A stretch of DNA of 64,000 nt, from positions 1,471,699-1,535,698 of the forward strand of contig RQJH01000003.1 in the NCBI GenBank assembly GCA_014156375.1. The letters run 5' to 3'. Origin of the DNA: Enterobacteriaceae bacterium 89 (GTDB lineage: Bacteria; Pseudomonadota; Gammaproteobacteria; Enterobacterales; Enterobacteriaceae). The position numbers and the translations under genes were made by a program. The notes beneath the pieces were generated by a model. It did no database searches. It was not told where the DNA came from and saw only the letters and a program-made list of their open reading frames with translations. This document shows positions 30,522 through 42,527 of the stretch, one piece after another; position 1 is the stretch's first letter, and each line of letters starts with the position of its first letter.

Positions 30522-31370
30522 ATGAACTGTTTGATTCGCATCCGTCAGCGCTACGCTGGGCTTGCACAAAGCGATAAAAAACTGGCGGATTTTATTCTGG
30601 CACAGCCTGACGAAGCCCGTCATCTCAGCTCACAGCAGCTGGCCGCAGAGGCAGGCGTCAGCCAGTCGAGCGTGGTGAAATTCGCGCAGAAAATGGGCTT
30701 TAAGGGATTCCCGGCAATGAAACTGGCGCTCAGTGAAGCGCTGGCCAGCAATCCTAACCCGCAGTCCGTGCCGGTCCATAACCAGATCCGCGGTGACGAT
30801 CCGCTGCGTGTCGTCGGCGAGAAACTGATTAAAGATAATATTGCCGCCATGCACGCATCGCTGGATGTCAACGCGGAAGATAAGCTGCTGGAAGCCGTCG
30901 CCCTGCTGCGTAACGCACGGCGCGTGGTGCTGACCGGGATCGGCGCATCGGGCCTCGTGGCGCAGAACTTTAGCTGGAAGCTAATGAAAATTGGCATCAC
31001 CGCCGTGGCTGAACAGGACATGCACGCCCTGCTGGCGACAGTTCAGGCGATGACTCAGGACGATTTGCTGCTGGCTATCTCCTACTCCGGTGAGCGGCGG
31101 GAAATTAATCTGGCGGCAGATGAGGCCTTACGCGTTGGCGGCAAGATCCTCGCTATCACCGGATTTTCACCTAATAAGCTTCAGCAGCGCGCCAGCCACT
31201 GTCTGTATACCATTGCAGAAGAGCAGGCCACCCGCAGCGCGGCAATTTCCTCCACCAGCGCTCAGATGATGCTGACCGATTTGCTGTTTATGGGGCTGGT
31301 CCAGCAGGATCTGGAACGTGCTCCGGACAGGATCCGTCACAGCGAAGCGCTGGTGAAAAAGCTGGTTTGA
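30522..31370 (+). CDS. yfhH: RpiR-family transcriptional regulator YfhH
   Basis: This 282-residue regulator has an N-terminal RpiR helix-turn-helix (about 18-75, SSQQLAAEAGVSQSSVVKFAQKMG) and a C-terminal SIS sugar-phosphate-binding domain (LTGIGASGLVAQNF, ISYSGERREI). RpiR proteins answer to phosphorylated sugars such as N-acetylmuramate-6-phosphate in MurR; the target here is unknown. The start is the ATG at 30522 (MNCLIRIRQR), as in E. coli. It stands alone after pgpC and converges on the potE-like gene. Confidence 0.93.
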   Translation: MNCLIRIRQRYAGLAQSDKKLADFILAQPDEARHLSSQQLAAEAGVSQSSVVKFAQKMGFKGFPAMKLALSEALASNPNPQSVPVHNQIRGDDPLRVVGEKLIKDNIAAMHASLDVNAEDKLLEAVALLRNARRVVLTGIGASGLVAQNFSWKLMKIGITAVAEQDMHALLATVQAMTQDDLLLAISYSGERREINLAADEALRVGGKILAITGFSPNKLQQRASHCLYTIAEEQATRSAAISSTSAQMMLTDLLFMGLVQQDLERAPDRIRHSEALVKKLV

Positions 31371-31372
31371 AT

Positions 31373-31403
31373 ACGGGCCGCGATCGTATGTGATCGGGCC
31401 CGT
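31373..31403. terminator. Hairpin between yfhH and the PotE-like gene
   Basis: ACGGGCC and GGCCCGT pair, extended by CGATC/GATCG inside. There is no clear T run on either side, so termination strength is uncertain. Confidence 0.5.
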
Positions 31404-31409
31404 GCAGGA

Positions 31410-32834
31410 TCACTTATCGCGATACGGGATCGCCGGGACATCCTCTTCGCCGGTGATCACCCGATCCGGATGCGCCAGCTGCTCGCCCTTCACAAACCTG
31501 GCGCTGACGGCACCAAACAGGGTGAAGCCCAGAATCGTTGCCACGCCGCCGTACATCAACGCCTTATCGCCAGAATTCATCAGGGCAAAGTAGCTGTAGG
31601 CAGCACCAACGCCAGCAATCGCGTTGTTGATTAGCGCCTGCCGTTTCGGTGCGCGGTGGATAGCCTGAATGGTCACCAGTGCCGCCATCGACAGGATGTA
31701 CGGGATCAGGTTGGTCACCACCGACAAATCCACCACCGCCGAGAACTGATCCGACACGCCCACGTTGCTGGAAGCCAGATGATGCGTCCAGCCGTAGCGG
31801 GTCCCGTCCGGACTGGCCGGGATCGAGAACCAGCTCAGCACCGTCTGAATGGCCAGCAGGATCAGCATCCCGACAATCGGCGTGCCGTGCTTGTTGACCT
31901 TCGCGAAGACCTTCACGAAATAGCCCACGTCCGCCGAGCTTTTGAATACCTGCGCGGTAGTGAACTGCCAGCCCAGCAGCGAGCCGATACAGGCGATGAT
32001 CATCAGCCCGGTGACGATATTGCCGACCATCGGGGTGAACATGGTGGCAAACACCAGACCAAACGGCGCGCTGGAGTTAGCCAGATCGGCATTGGGGATA
32101 ATCCCGCCAATCACGTTGGTCGAGACAATGTAGATAATCGCCGAACCGAGCGTGCCGAACAGGACCGCAATCGGCACGTTTTTCTGTGGGTTATCCACCG
32201 CATCGCTGTTAGCACAGGCTGATTCAAGCCCGAGGAACGCCCACAGCGTTACCGCGACGGATGAGCCCGCGGCACCAAACAGCGTACTGTTATGTGGGTT
32301 CCAGCCAGCGGCATAAATTTCCGGTTTGAACCAGAACCAGCCGACGGTAGAAACCACCACCACCGGAGCAATCACGCCCCAGACGGTGATCCCGCCAATT
32401 TTACCGGTGATGCTGGCCCCGCCAAAGTTGGCAAAGGTGGTGAGCCACAGCAAACCCATCGTCATCAGACCAATCTGCAACGGGTTGGGATTGATATGGA
32501 ACAACCCGATAATATAGCCAACTGCGGTAATCGAAATCGCCACGTTACCAATGACGATCGCCACGCCGTAGGTATAGTTGGCGATATAGTTTCCGGCTTT
32601 ACCGAAGGCATATTCGGCATAACCGCCCATGCCGCCCGGTTTATTACTCATGGTGCCGCAGCAGGCAAATGCCCACGCCAGCGCCATCGACCCCGTTGCC
32701 GTCACCAGCCACGAGACAATCGAAATATTTCCAACCTGGGCCAGCTTGGTCGGTAATAAGATAATCCCCGATCCCAGCATGTTTATCGCGGTTAACATGG
32801 TTAACTGCGTGACGCTCATTTTTTTAATCGCCAT
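31410..32834 (-). CDS. PotE-like amino acid/polyamine antiporter
   Basis: This 474-residue, twelve-helix APC transporter is closest to E. coli PotE, the putrescine/ornithine antiporter, with shared segments NMLGSGIILLPTKLA, GGMGGYAEYAFGK and LWAFLGLESACAN. It is less like CadB or AdiC. It is about 35 residues longer than PotE, with an inserted loop near 345-375 (SPDGTRYGWTHHL). The start is the ATG at 32834 after GGAG, 23 bases past the decarboxylase stop. It probably exchanges the decarboxylase substrate for its amine. Ornithine/putrescine, arginine/agmatine or lysine/cadaverine cannot be distinguished from sequence. Confidence 0.88.
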   Translation of the reverse strand: MAIKKMSVTQLTMLTAINMLGSGIILLPTKLAQVGNISIVSWLVTATGSMALAWAFACCGTMSNKPGGMGGYAEYAFGKAGNYIANYTYGVAIVIGNVAISITAVGYIIGLFHINPNPLQIGLMTMGLLWLTTFANFGGASITGKIGGITVWGVIAPVVVVSTVGWFWFKPEIYAAGWNPHNSTLFGAAGSSVAVTLWAFLGLESACANSDAVDNPQKNVPIAVLFGTLGSAIIYIVSTNVIGGIIPNADLANSSAPFGLVFATMFTPMVGNIVTGLMIIACIGSLLGWQFTTAQVFKSSADVGYFVKVFAKVNKHGTPIVGMLILLAIQTVLSWFSIPASPDGTRYGWTHHLASSNVGVSDQFSAVVDLSVVTNLIPYILSMAALVTIQAIHRAPKRQALINNAIAGVGAAYSYFALMNSGDKALMYGGVATILGFTLFGAVSARFVKGEQLAHPDRVITGEEDVPAIPYRDK

Positions 32835-32857
32835 ACTCTTTCTCCACGATGACCGCG

Positions 32858-35161
32858 TTATTGGCTGGTTTTCAGGCACTGAACGTAATAGGTACCGTCT
32901 TCGCTTTCCACGCCGTGAATATCATGGCCAAATCCAGGGAAACGGTTATCCCACTGCTGGAGGATCTGCAGATAGCGGATATAAGGACTCGATTTTCCGC
33001 CTGCGCTTTCCCCTGGCATAATCATCGGAATTCCCGGCGGATAAGGCACGACGCCGGTGGCGAGAATGCGATCGTAGAGATTATCGACGCTGACGGTTTC
33101 TATCTCGTTATGCACCAGCCTGACGTAGGCTTCCGCAGGCGTCATCACCGGCTCAGGCAGCGTGGTAAAGGCTTCTGCCTGCACCTGGGTTAATCCAGTT
33201 TCCTTAAAGAAGCTGAACATCTCATCGGACAGTGTTTTCAGCCCCTTGCCTTTGTATTCGGCCGGGCATTCCGCTTCGCGGGCATACAGCACCTGCTCGA
33301 CCGGAACGTTGTTGTCGTAGGCGTCTTTAAATTTCAGCAGCGCGTTGATCAGCGTGCCGTATTTGCCTTTGGTTATCCCAAGCGAGAACAGGAACAGGAT
33401 CGTAAAGTCGGTGGTTTTTTCCACCTGAATTCCGCGCTGGCTGAGGAAGGCGGTGACCAGCGTTGCCGGGATCCCCATTTCCTGCAAGGAGCCATCGGTC
33501 GCCACGCCGGGCATCACCACCGAGACTTTGATCGGATCCAGCATGCAGTAGCCATCTTCAATACCGCGGAAGCCGTGCCATTCATCGCCGGCGTGCAGCT
33601 CCCAACAGCGCGGATCGTTGACCAGCAGAGGAACTGGCGCGTCTTCGAAGGAGACCTTCTTGCCCGTTTCAGGGTCGGTGACGTAGTCCGCGTTCCAGGT
33701 CGAGAAGAACCAGTCCTGGTTATCCTGCAGATCGCGGCGAATGCGTCTGACCGCTTTGCGGAAACGCACCGCTTCGGTGATCGACTCGGTAGTCAGATAT
33801 TTTCCGCTCTCTCCGCGCATCATTTCTGCCGATACTTCGTTCGCCATAATGATCGGATACAGCGGCGAAGTGGAGGCGTGCATCATGTAGGCTTCATTGA
33901 AGCGCGCGTGTGGAACCGGGTTGCGACCGTCGCGCACGCCAATCAGCGAGGCCTGAGAAAGTGCTGCCAGCAGCTTGTGCGTGGAGGTGGTGGTGAAAAT
34001 GGTAGGCAGATTGCGCGGATAGTCTTTGGCTTCGCCGTACATGCCAAAACGGTTGGCGTACAGCGGGTTAAAGCGCGCATAGCCATACCAGGCTTCGTCA
34101 AAATGGATACGGTCGACGCTGGGATCCAGCTGTTTGACCACGGTTGGAACGTGATAGGTCAGGCCATCGTAGGTCGAGTTAGTGATGATCGCGTGCATCG
34201 GCTTCTGATTTTTATCTTTCGCCAACGGGTTGCGGGCTATCGCCTGTTTTACTTCATTTTCGCTCAGCGTATTCGCATAAACCGGGCCGATGATACCGAG
34301 ATAGTTTCGCGACGGCATCAGATAGGTGGGCACCACTCCGGTCATCGTCAGCGCCTGCTCGGTAGACTTGTGCGCGTTGCGGTCGCACAACGCGTAGTCA
34401 CCGCGCGCCACGGAGGACATCATAATGACGCGGTTTGACATGGACGAACCGTTGGTGACCGTATAAGCCCGGTCGGCGCCAAACACGCGGGCGCAGAACT
34501 TTTCGCTCTCGCCAATCGGACCGCTGTGATCTAACAGAGAACCCAGTTCGCCTACAGAAATAGACAAGTCAGAACGCAGCAGATTCTCACCGAAATAATC
34601 GTGGAAGGCGCGGCCGACTGCAGATTTCATAAATGCCGTGCCGCCCGCATGCCCCGGCGTATGCCAGGAATATTCATATTTCTCGGCGAACTCAAAAATA
34701 GCGCGGGTCAGTGGCGGAACTATTTTTTGCCGATAGGCAAGAATCGCTGAATGAACGCGTCCGGCAAGGAAAAAAGGCGTATCTTCCTGGATCCAGATGA
34801 GCTCATCGGTTTCCCGCATTATTTCATGGGTTAAATTTTCACCCTGCCGGTTATCCAGTAATAAAAACAAGGGTACTGCCTGACTTTTACTGCGCAGGGA
34901 TTTAATCACCTGTTTTGCCGATTCGTTATGCTCTTCGCTGGGGCTCATCACCCAATCCAGCAGCACCAGTTCAATGGTGGCGTCATTATGCAGTACCGCA
35001 GCGGCATCATCCGCTGAGTCGGCCAGCACGGTGGCAATGTCTTTATTATTTAATTCATTGATAAGGGCTGAGATGGAATCGTTTACAACGCTGACGTGGC
35101 TGGCACTATTATGAACAATTAAGGCTTTTAGCGATACAAGTCTTTCACCGTGAACTTCCAT
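32858..35161 (-). CDS. Orn/Lys/Arg decarboxylase, AdiA-like
   Basis: This 767-residue fold-type I PLP decarboxylase has an N-terminal wing domain (about 10-140), TPGHAGGTAF at 168, the PLP lysine K396 in TTSTHKLL, HFDEAWYGYARF at 353 and a C-terminal domain with VPYPPGIPM. The DEAWYGYARF motif is shared with arginine decarboxylase AdiA, whereas TPGH.GGTAF resembles CadA. The substrate is therefore open. ATGs lie at 35173 and 35161; GGAGGT precedes the second by four bases and the first has no ribosome site, so 35161 is chosen. It is first in an operon with the PotE-like antiporter. No regulator gene is attached. E. coli K-12 has nothing at this place between yfhH and yfhL. Confidence 0.9.
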   Translation of the reverse strand: MEVHGERLVSLKALIVHNSASHVSVVNDSISALINELNNKDIATVLADSADDAAAVLHNDATIELVLLDWVMSPSEEHNESAKQVIKSLRSKSQAVPLFLLLDNRQGENLTHEIMRETDELIWIQEDTPFFLAGRVHSAILAYRQKIVPPLTRAIFEFAEKYEYSWHTPGHAGGTAFMKSAVGRAFHDYFGENLLRSDLSISVGELGSLLDHSGPIGESEKFCARVFGADRAYTVTNGSSMSNRVIMMSSVARGDYALCDRNAHKSTEQALTMTGVVPTYLMPSRNYLGIIGPVYANTLSENEVKQAIARNPLAKDKNQKPMHAIITNSTYDGLTYHVPTVVKQLDPSVDRIHFDEAWYGYARFNPLYANRFGMYGEAKDYPRNLPTIFTTTSTHKLLAALSQASLIGVRDGRNPVPHARFNEAYMMHASTSPLYPIIMANEVSAEMMRGESGKYLTTESITEAVRFRKAVRRIRRDLQDNQDWFFSTWNADYVTDPETGKKVSFEDAPVPLLVNDPRCWELHAGDEWHGFRGIEDGYCMLDPIKVSVVMPGVATDGSLQEMGIPATLVTAFLSQRGIQVEKTTDFTILFLFSLGITKGKYGTLINALLKFKDAYDNNVPVEQVLYAREAECPAEYKGKGLKTLSDEMFSFFKETGLTQVQAEAFTTLPEPVMTPAEAYVRLVHNEIETVSVDNLYDRILATGVVPYPPGIPMIMPGESAGGKSSPYIRYLQILQQWDNRFPGFGHDIHGVESEDGTYYVQCLKTSQ

Positions 35162-35536
35162 GAATACCTCCATTAAGGAAATTACCCCCCGAAAAATAGT
35201 AGTATTTAGCGGGAATAGTCAGAACTTCTTTAATAATCACAAAGCACATTAACTTCTAAGAAAATATAAAAGACAAATAACCAGCCGGAGTATAAGGTAG
35301 GTAATCCTTATACCCGTATATTTAATAGCTCTACTTTTAGACTACCACTGAATAATTATATTAAGATGTTAGCAGGGAGTAAGCGAAAAGTGTAACCTGG
35401 TAATAATATCGTTACATTTCATTGGATTGATATTTTTGTGTCAACGGATAACGGACGGGAAGCACAAAAAAGTGGTCTGAACAGGAAATGAGCGTATAAT
35501 GCCCGCCCTGTTTGTGTTGTTTCCTGGAAATTCCTT
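35162..35536. promoter_or_regulatory. Divergent control region, decarboxylase operon / yfhL
   Basis: This AT-rich stretch of 375 bases contains no gene that I can support. It must hold both promoters. Its clearest feature is the dyad GTATAAGG-N8-CCTTATAC at 35290-35313. A/T tracts around 35220-35280 and 35320-35400 resemble H-NS-prone DNA, which suits an acid-stress operon (inference). Confidence 0.5.
35290..35313. promoter_or_regulatory. Candidate operator dyad upstream of decarboxylase
   Basis: GTATAAGG and CCTTATAC form a perfect 8-base inverted repeat separated by 8 bases. It is the only clear palindrome in the control region. I do not recognise the cognate regulator. Confidence 0.4.
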
Positions 35537-35797
35537 ATGGCGCTGTTAATCACCAAAAAATGCATCAATTGCGATATGTGCGAACCCGAGTGCCCGAACG
35601 AGGCGATTTCGATGGGTGGCAGCATTTACGAGATTAACAGCGATCGCTGTACGGAGTGCATCGGCCATTACGAAACGCCGACCTGCCAGAAAGTGTGCCC
35701 AATCCCGAACACCATCATTAAGAACCCGGCGCACCTGGAAAGCGAAGAGCAGCTGTGGGATAAATTTGTTCAGCTGCACCACGCCGATAAAATCTAA
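35537..35797 (+). CDS. yfhL: 2[4Fe-4S] ferredoxin YfhL
   Basis: This 86-residue ferredoxin has two cluster motifs: C-x2-C-x2-C-x3-C ([12 protein letters not shown]) at 11-22 and the longer-spaced [18 protein letters not shown] at 38-55, typical of the Allochromatium-type ferredoxins. It acts as a low-potential electron carrier; work in E. coli links it to tRNA hydroxylation by TrhP. The last four bases overlap the acpS stop, tail to tail, leaving no room for the E. coli shoB/ohsC pair. Confidence 0.95.
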   Translation: MALLITKKCINCDMCEPECPNEAISMGGSIYEINSDRCTECIGHYETPTCQKVCPIPNTIIKNPAHLESEEQLWDKFVQLHHADKI

Positions 35798-36174
35798 CTT
35801 TCCATAATCACCGTGGCGCAGGCGTAGTGGCGTTCATCCGCCAGCGTGACGTGCATATGTGCCACGCCCAGTTTTGCGGCAAGTTCGGCCGCCGCGCCCC
35901 ACAGACGTAATTTCGGTTTACCCAGTTCATCGTTATAAACTTCAAACTGTCCAAACGCCAACCCGTTGCGGATCCCGGTGCCCAGCGCTTTCGATGCCGC
36001 CTCTTTTACCGCGAAACGCTTGGCAAGAAAACGCACCGGCTGCTGGTGTGATTCCCAGATTTTCCATTCATTGTCGCTGAGCACGCGCCGGGCCAGGCGA
36101 TCGCCGCTACGGGCGATCACCGCTTCAATGCGGGCAATTTCCACAATGTCGGTACCAATGCCCACAATCGCCAT
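35794..36174 (-). CDS. acpS: Holo-[acyl-carrier-protein] synthase
   Basis: AcpS moves 4'-phosphopantetheine from CoA to the serine of apo-ACP, activating fatty acid synthesis. The 126-residue protein has the magnesium-binding motifs [13 protein letters not shown] (D9) and [15 protein letters not shown] (E58 region). The start ATG overlaps the pdxJ stop by one base (TAATG), so it is translationally coupled to pdxJ. Confidence 0.97.
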   Translation of the reverse strand: MAIVGIGTDIVEIARIEAVIARSGDRLARRVLSDNEWKIWESHQQPVRFLAKRFAVKEAASKALGTGIRNGLAFGQFEVYNDELGKPKLRLWGAAAELAAKLGVAHMHVTLADERHYACATVIMES

Positions 36175-36905
36175 TAGTTGCGCGCTTCCAGCATCAGGCG
36201 TTTCATTTCAGAAACCGCCTCTTTCAGACCGCTCATCACTGCCCGGCCGATAATCGCATGACCGATATTCAGTTCATGCATTTCCGGCAGCGCAGCAATC
36301 GCTTTGACGTTGTGGTAGGTCAGACCATGCCCGGCGTTAACCTTCAGGCCAAGACTTGCAGCATAGGTCGCGGCTTTGGCGATGCGCTCCAGCTCTTTCG
36401 CCTGCTGCTCTTCGTTTTCCGCATCGGCATAGCAGCCGGTATGGATTTCGATATATGGCGCGCCCACGTCGACAGCGGCTTTGATCTGCGCATTGTCGGC
36501 GTCAATAAACAGGGAAACGAGGATCCCAGCATCCGCCAGGCGTTTGCAGGCATCACGCATTTTATCGATCTGACCGGCAACATCAAGGCCACCTTCGGTG
36601 GTCACTTCCTGACGCTTTTCCGGCACCAGGCAGCAGAAATGCGGTTTGGTTTCGCAGGCAATGGTCAGCATCTCTTCGGTGACGGCCATTTCCAGATTCA
36701 TGCGGGTGTCGAGGGTCTGGCGAAGGATGCGCACATCGCGATCGGTGATATGACGGCGGTCTTCACGCAGATGCACGGTAATGCCATCGGCACCTGCTTG
36801 TTCAGCGATAAAAGCCGCCTGTACCGGATCGGGGTATGCCGTACCACGTGCGTTACGCAGTGTGGCGATATGGTCAATGTTGACGCCTAACAGTAATTCA
36901 GCCAT
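36174..36905 (-). CDS. pdxJ: Pyridoxine 5'-phosphate synthase
   Basis: PdxJ condenses 3-amino-2-oxopropyl phosphate with deoxyxylulose 5-phosphate to make pyridoxine phosphate. The 243-residue TIM-barrel protein has [14 protein letters not shown] at the N-terminus, HLREDRRHI near 46 and the phosphate site near GHAIIGRAV at the end, as in E. coli. It starts the pdxJ-acpS pair downstream of recO, separated from it by a repeat. Confidence 0.97.
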   Translation of the reverse strand: MAELLLGVNIDHIATLRNARGTAYPDPVQAAFIAEQAGADGITVHLREDRRHITDRDVRILRQTLDTRMNLEMAVTEEMLTIACETKPHFCCLVPEKRQEVTTEGGLDVAGQIDKMRDACKRLADAGILVSLFIDADNAQIKAAVDVGAPYIEIHTGCYADAENEEQQAKELERIAKAATYAASLGLKVNAGHGLTYHNVKAIAALPEMHELNIGHAIIGRAVMSGLKEAVSEMKRLMLEARN

Positions 36906-36940
36906 GACAGTCCTCGTTATTGATTTTGGTTCGTCGTTTT

Positions 36941-37020
36941 CCCTCTCCCTACCCCTCTCCCAAAGGGAGAGGGAATTGATTGCACCCCCTCTCCCTTTGG
37001 GAGAGGGCTGGGGAGAGGGA
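36941..37020. repeat. Inverted pair of boxC-like palindromic repeats
   Basis: Two units, each built of CCCTCTCCC-AAA/TTT-GGGAGAGGG plus an extra outer CTCTCCC/GGGAGAG arm, face each other across GAATTGATTGCACC. They fill the recO-pdxJ gap. The sequence resembles enterobacterial boxC extragenic repeats. The transcript can form strong nested hairpins here. Confidence 0.7.
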
Positions 37021-37028
37021 GAAAATCA

Positions 37029-37736
37029 TTAGCGCTTTGGCACAAACTGCCGGAACAGCTCACGGCTTTTTAGCGGCTTGCCGCCAAGATAAGGTTTGAG
37101 CGCAATGCGGGTAAAGCGCTTTGCAGCGCGTAGTGCGTCAGCATCCGGAAACTCACGGCTGGCCAGCGCCTTCAGATGGTGCCCGGTAAACGTGCTGTTA
37201 TCAATGACTACGCTCGCGATAAAGCCTTTTTCTTCACGGTAGCGGTAGGTCATGGTGTCATCCACCGGTTCACCGCTGCCCGCACAGTGCAGGAAATCGA
37301 CGCCGTAACCCAGATGTGCGAGCAGAGCCAGCTCAAAGCGGCGCAGCGCGGGCTCAGGCGTACCGTTGACGCCAGCCAGGGCCTGGATGCAGTGCAGATA
37401 GTCGAAAAAGAGTTCGGAAAAACGGGTTTCGTTTTCCAGTACGCGGGCAAGAAGTTCGTTGACGTAGAGGCCGCTGTAGAGTGCGATACCGCTCAGCGGA
37501 AGGGCCAGAGAGACCGCTTCGGCGCTGCGCAGGGTTTTGACTTCCCCACGACCACCAAAACGCACCAGCAAAGGAGTAAAGGGCTGAAGCGCACCTTTAA
37601 GATTTGAACGTTTGGAACGTGCGCCTTTAGCCACAAGGCGCACGCGACCCGACTCTTCCGTGAAGACGTCCAGCATCAGGCTGGTTTCGCTCCAGGGACG
37701 ACTGTGAAGCACGAATGCGCGCTGCCAGCCTTCCAT
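37029..37736 (-). CDS. recO: DNA repair protein RecO
   Basis: RecO works with RecF and RecR to load RecA on SSB-coated gaps. The 235-residue protein has an N-terminal OB fold ([19 protein letters not shown]), a helical centre and a region with Cys in LHCAGSGEP. It is slightly shorter than the roughly 242-residue E. coli protein at the C-terminus. It follows era by 10 bases in the rnc-era-recO operon. Confidence 0.95.
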   Translation of the reverse strand: MEGWQRAFVLHSRPWSETSLMLDVFTEESGRVRLVAKGARSKRSNLKGALQPFTPLLVRFGGRGEVKTLRSAEAVSLALPLSGIALYSGLYVNELLARVLENETRFSELFFDYLHCIQALAGVNGTPEPALRRFELALLAHLGYGVDFLHCAGSGEPVDDTMTYRYREEKGFIASVVIDNSTFTGHHLKALASREFPDADALRAAKRFTRIALKPYLGGKPLKSRELFRQFVPKR

Positions 37737-37746
37737 CGGGGTTTAC

Positions 37747-39332
<1,586 letters not shown>

Positions 39333-39362
39333 TTACCAATAGATGAATGCGTCAATAATTCA

Positions 39363-39405
39363 GCACACGAAACCGACCTGAAAAAGCCAACGCGGTTTCG
39401 TGTGC
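39363..39405 (-). promoter_or_regulatory. rnc leader stem-loop (candidate RNase III autoregulation site)
   Basis: GCACACGAAACC and GGTTTCGTGTGC form a perfect 12-base stem with a 19-base loop, 34-76 bases before the rnc start. E. coli RNase III cuts a stem in its own leader and so limits its synthesis. Position and shape suggest the same here. Confidence 0.7.
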
Positions 39406-39507
39406 CGTGGATCCCTAACGGGTACCAACCTAAAACTTCGGGGGGATATTCTATACGCAACGACCGGGGATGTCGTTAGCTGAGAGGCATTTAACCAGGA
39501 AATATTT

Positions 39508-39536
39508 CATGCTGTCATCATTACGATGACAGCATG
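39508..39536 (-). terminator. Hairpin after lepB
   Basis: CATGCTGTCATC and GATGACAGCATG form a perfect 12-base stem with loop ATTAC, 16 bases after the lepB stop. AAATATTTCC follows on the minus strand, so it is a weak terminator or a stability hairpin at the lepAB end. Confidence 0.6.
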
Positions 39537-39551
39537 AACAATAAAGAGGAA

Positions 39552-40526
39552 TTAGTGGATCCCACCGATGCGATTTAAACGTACGCCGGTCGGCCATTCG
39601 CCTTCCTGTTTTTCGAAGCTCATCCAGATCCCAACCGCTTTACCGACCAGATTCGCTTCTGGCACAAAGCCCCAGTAGCGGCTGTCGGCGCTGTTATCAC
39701 GGTTGTCACCCATCATGAAGTAGTGACCCGGCGGCACAACCCAGGTGGCGAGCTGCTGGCCCGGCTGCTGGTAATACATCCCCAGCTGATCCTGAGCAAT
39801 TGGCACGGTCAGAATACGGTGAGTGACATCACCCAGCGTTTCATTGCGCTCGTTCAGACGCACACCGTTGTCCTTGCTTTCACCTTTCGGTAATTGCCAG
39901 AAACCGCTTGTCGCTTCACCGCCGTTACGACGGGCAAAGGTCTGCACGAAATCGCTCGGCTCCACGTTGGAATAAGTTACCGCCAGCGCGTTACCACAGG
40001 CCTGGCCGGAGCTGCAATTCGGCTGAATAGTCACTTCTTTCGCGACCGGATCGTAAGTCACTTTATCGCCGGGTACGCCGACGGTGCGCTTAATATAATC
40101 CAGGCGCGGATCTTCCGGATATTTGAAGACCACGATATCGCCACGTTTCGGATGACCGGTTTCAATCAACGTCTTCTGGTAGATCGGATCTTTAATTCCG
40201 TAGGCAAATTTCTCCACCAGAATAAAGTCGCCAATCAGCAGCGTTGGCATCATCGACCCTGACGGGATCTGGAACGGCTCATAGATAAATGAGCGAACCA
40301 CCAGCACGATAGCCAGTACCGGGAAAACAGAGGCCCCGGTTTCCAGCCAGCCCGGTTTCGGGCCGACTTTCTTCAGGGTTTTCTTATCCAGGGAATCCCC
40401 TGCCGCAGCCTGAGCTGCGGCCTGACGTTCACGGCGTTTTGGTGCAAAAATAAATTTATCCAGGCACCATAAAACCCCTGTCACCAGGGTCGCGATGACC
40501 AGGATCAGGGCAAACATGTTCGCCAT
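39552..40526 (-). CDS. lepB: Signal peptidase I
   Basis: LepB removes signal peptides from exported proteins on the periplasmic side of the inner membrane. The 324-residue protein has two N-terminal membrane helices (about 4-22 and 62-78) and the Ser/Lys dyad S91 (IPSGSMMPTL) and K146 (YIKRTVGVPGD). Box E GDNRDNSADSRYWG is intact. It lies 16 bases after lepA in the lepA-lepB operon. Confidence 0.98.
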   Translation of the reverse strand: MANMFALILVIATLVTGVLWCLDKFIFAPKRRERQAAAQAAAGDSLDKKTLKKVGPKPGWLETGASVFPVLAIVLVVRSFIYEPFQIPSGSMMPTLLIGDFILVEKFAYGIKDPIYQKTLIETGHPKRGDIVVFKYPEDPRLDYIKRTVGVPGDKVTYDPVAKEVTIQPNCSSGQACGNALAVTYSNVEPSDFVQTFARRNGGEATSGFWQLPKGESKDNGVRLNERNETLGDVTHRILTVPIAQDQLGMYYQQPGQQLATWVVPPGHYFMMGDNRDNSADSRYWGFVPEANLVGKAVGIWMSFEKQEGEWPTGVRLNRIGGIH

Positions 40527-40542
40527 GCCAACTCCTTATTGG

Positions 40543-42342
<1,800 letters not shown>

Positions 42343-42527
42343 AGTTAGAGTGAGTTATACCTTACGAATTCCTGGAGGTCGCGGGACTGCGCCTGACGTT
42401 TAATCGTTCGAAAACGCCGCATTCTACACTACATCTCCGTCGCCAGGAAATGCTCTTCCGGCAAGCTTAGCGGTAAGTTCAGAGGAGATCCTGTCGGAGA
42501 TGTAAATAAAGATAAAAGCCAGCGCGA

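Noticed and set aside
35216..35536. shoB/ohsC toxin-antitoxin RNA pair near yfhL/acpS
   Set aside because: In E. coli it lies between yfhL and acpS. Here these genes overlap by four bases, and I saw no short hydrophobic frame with this character upstream of yfhL.
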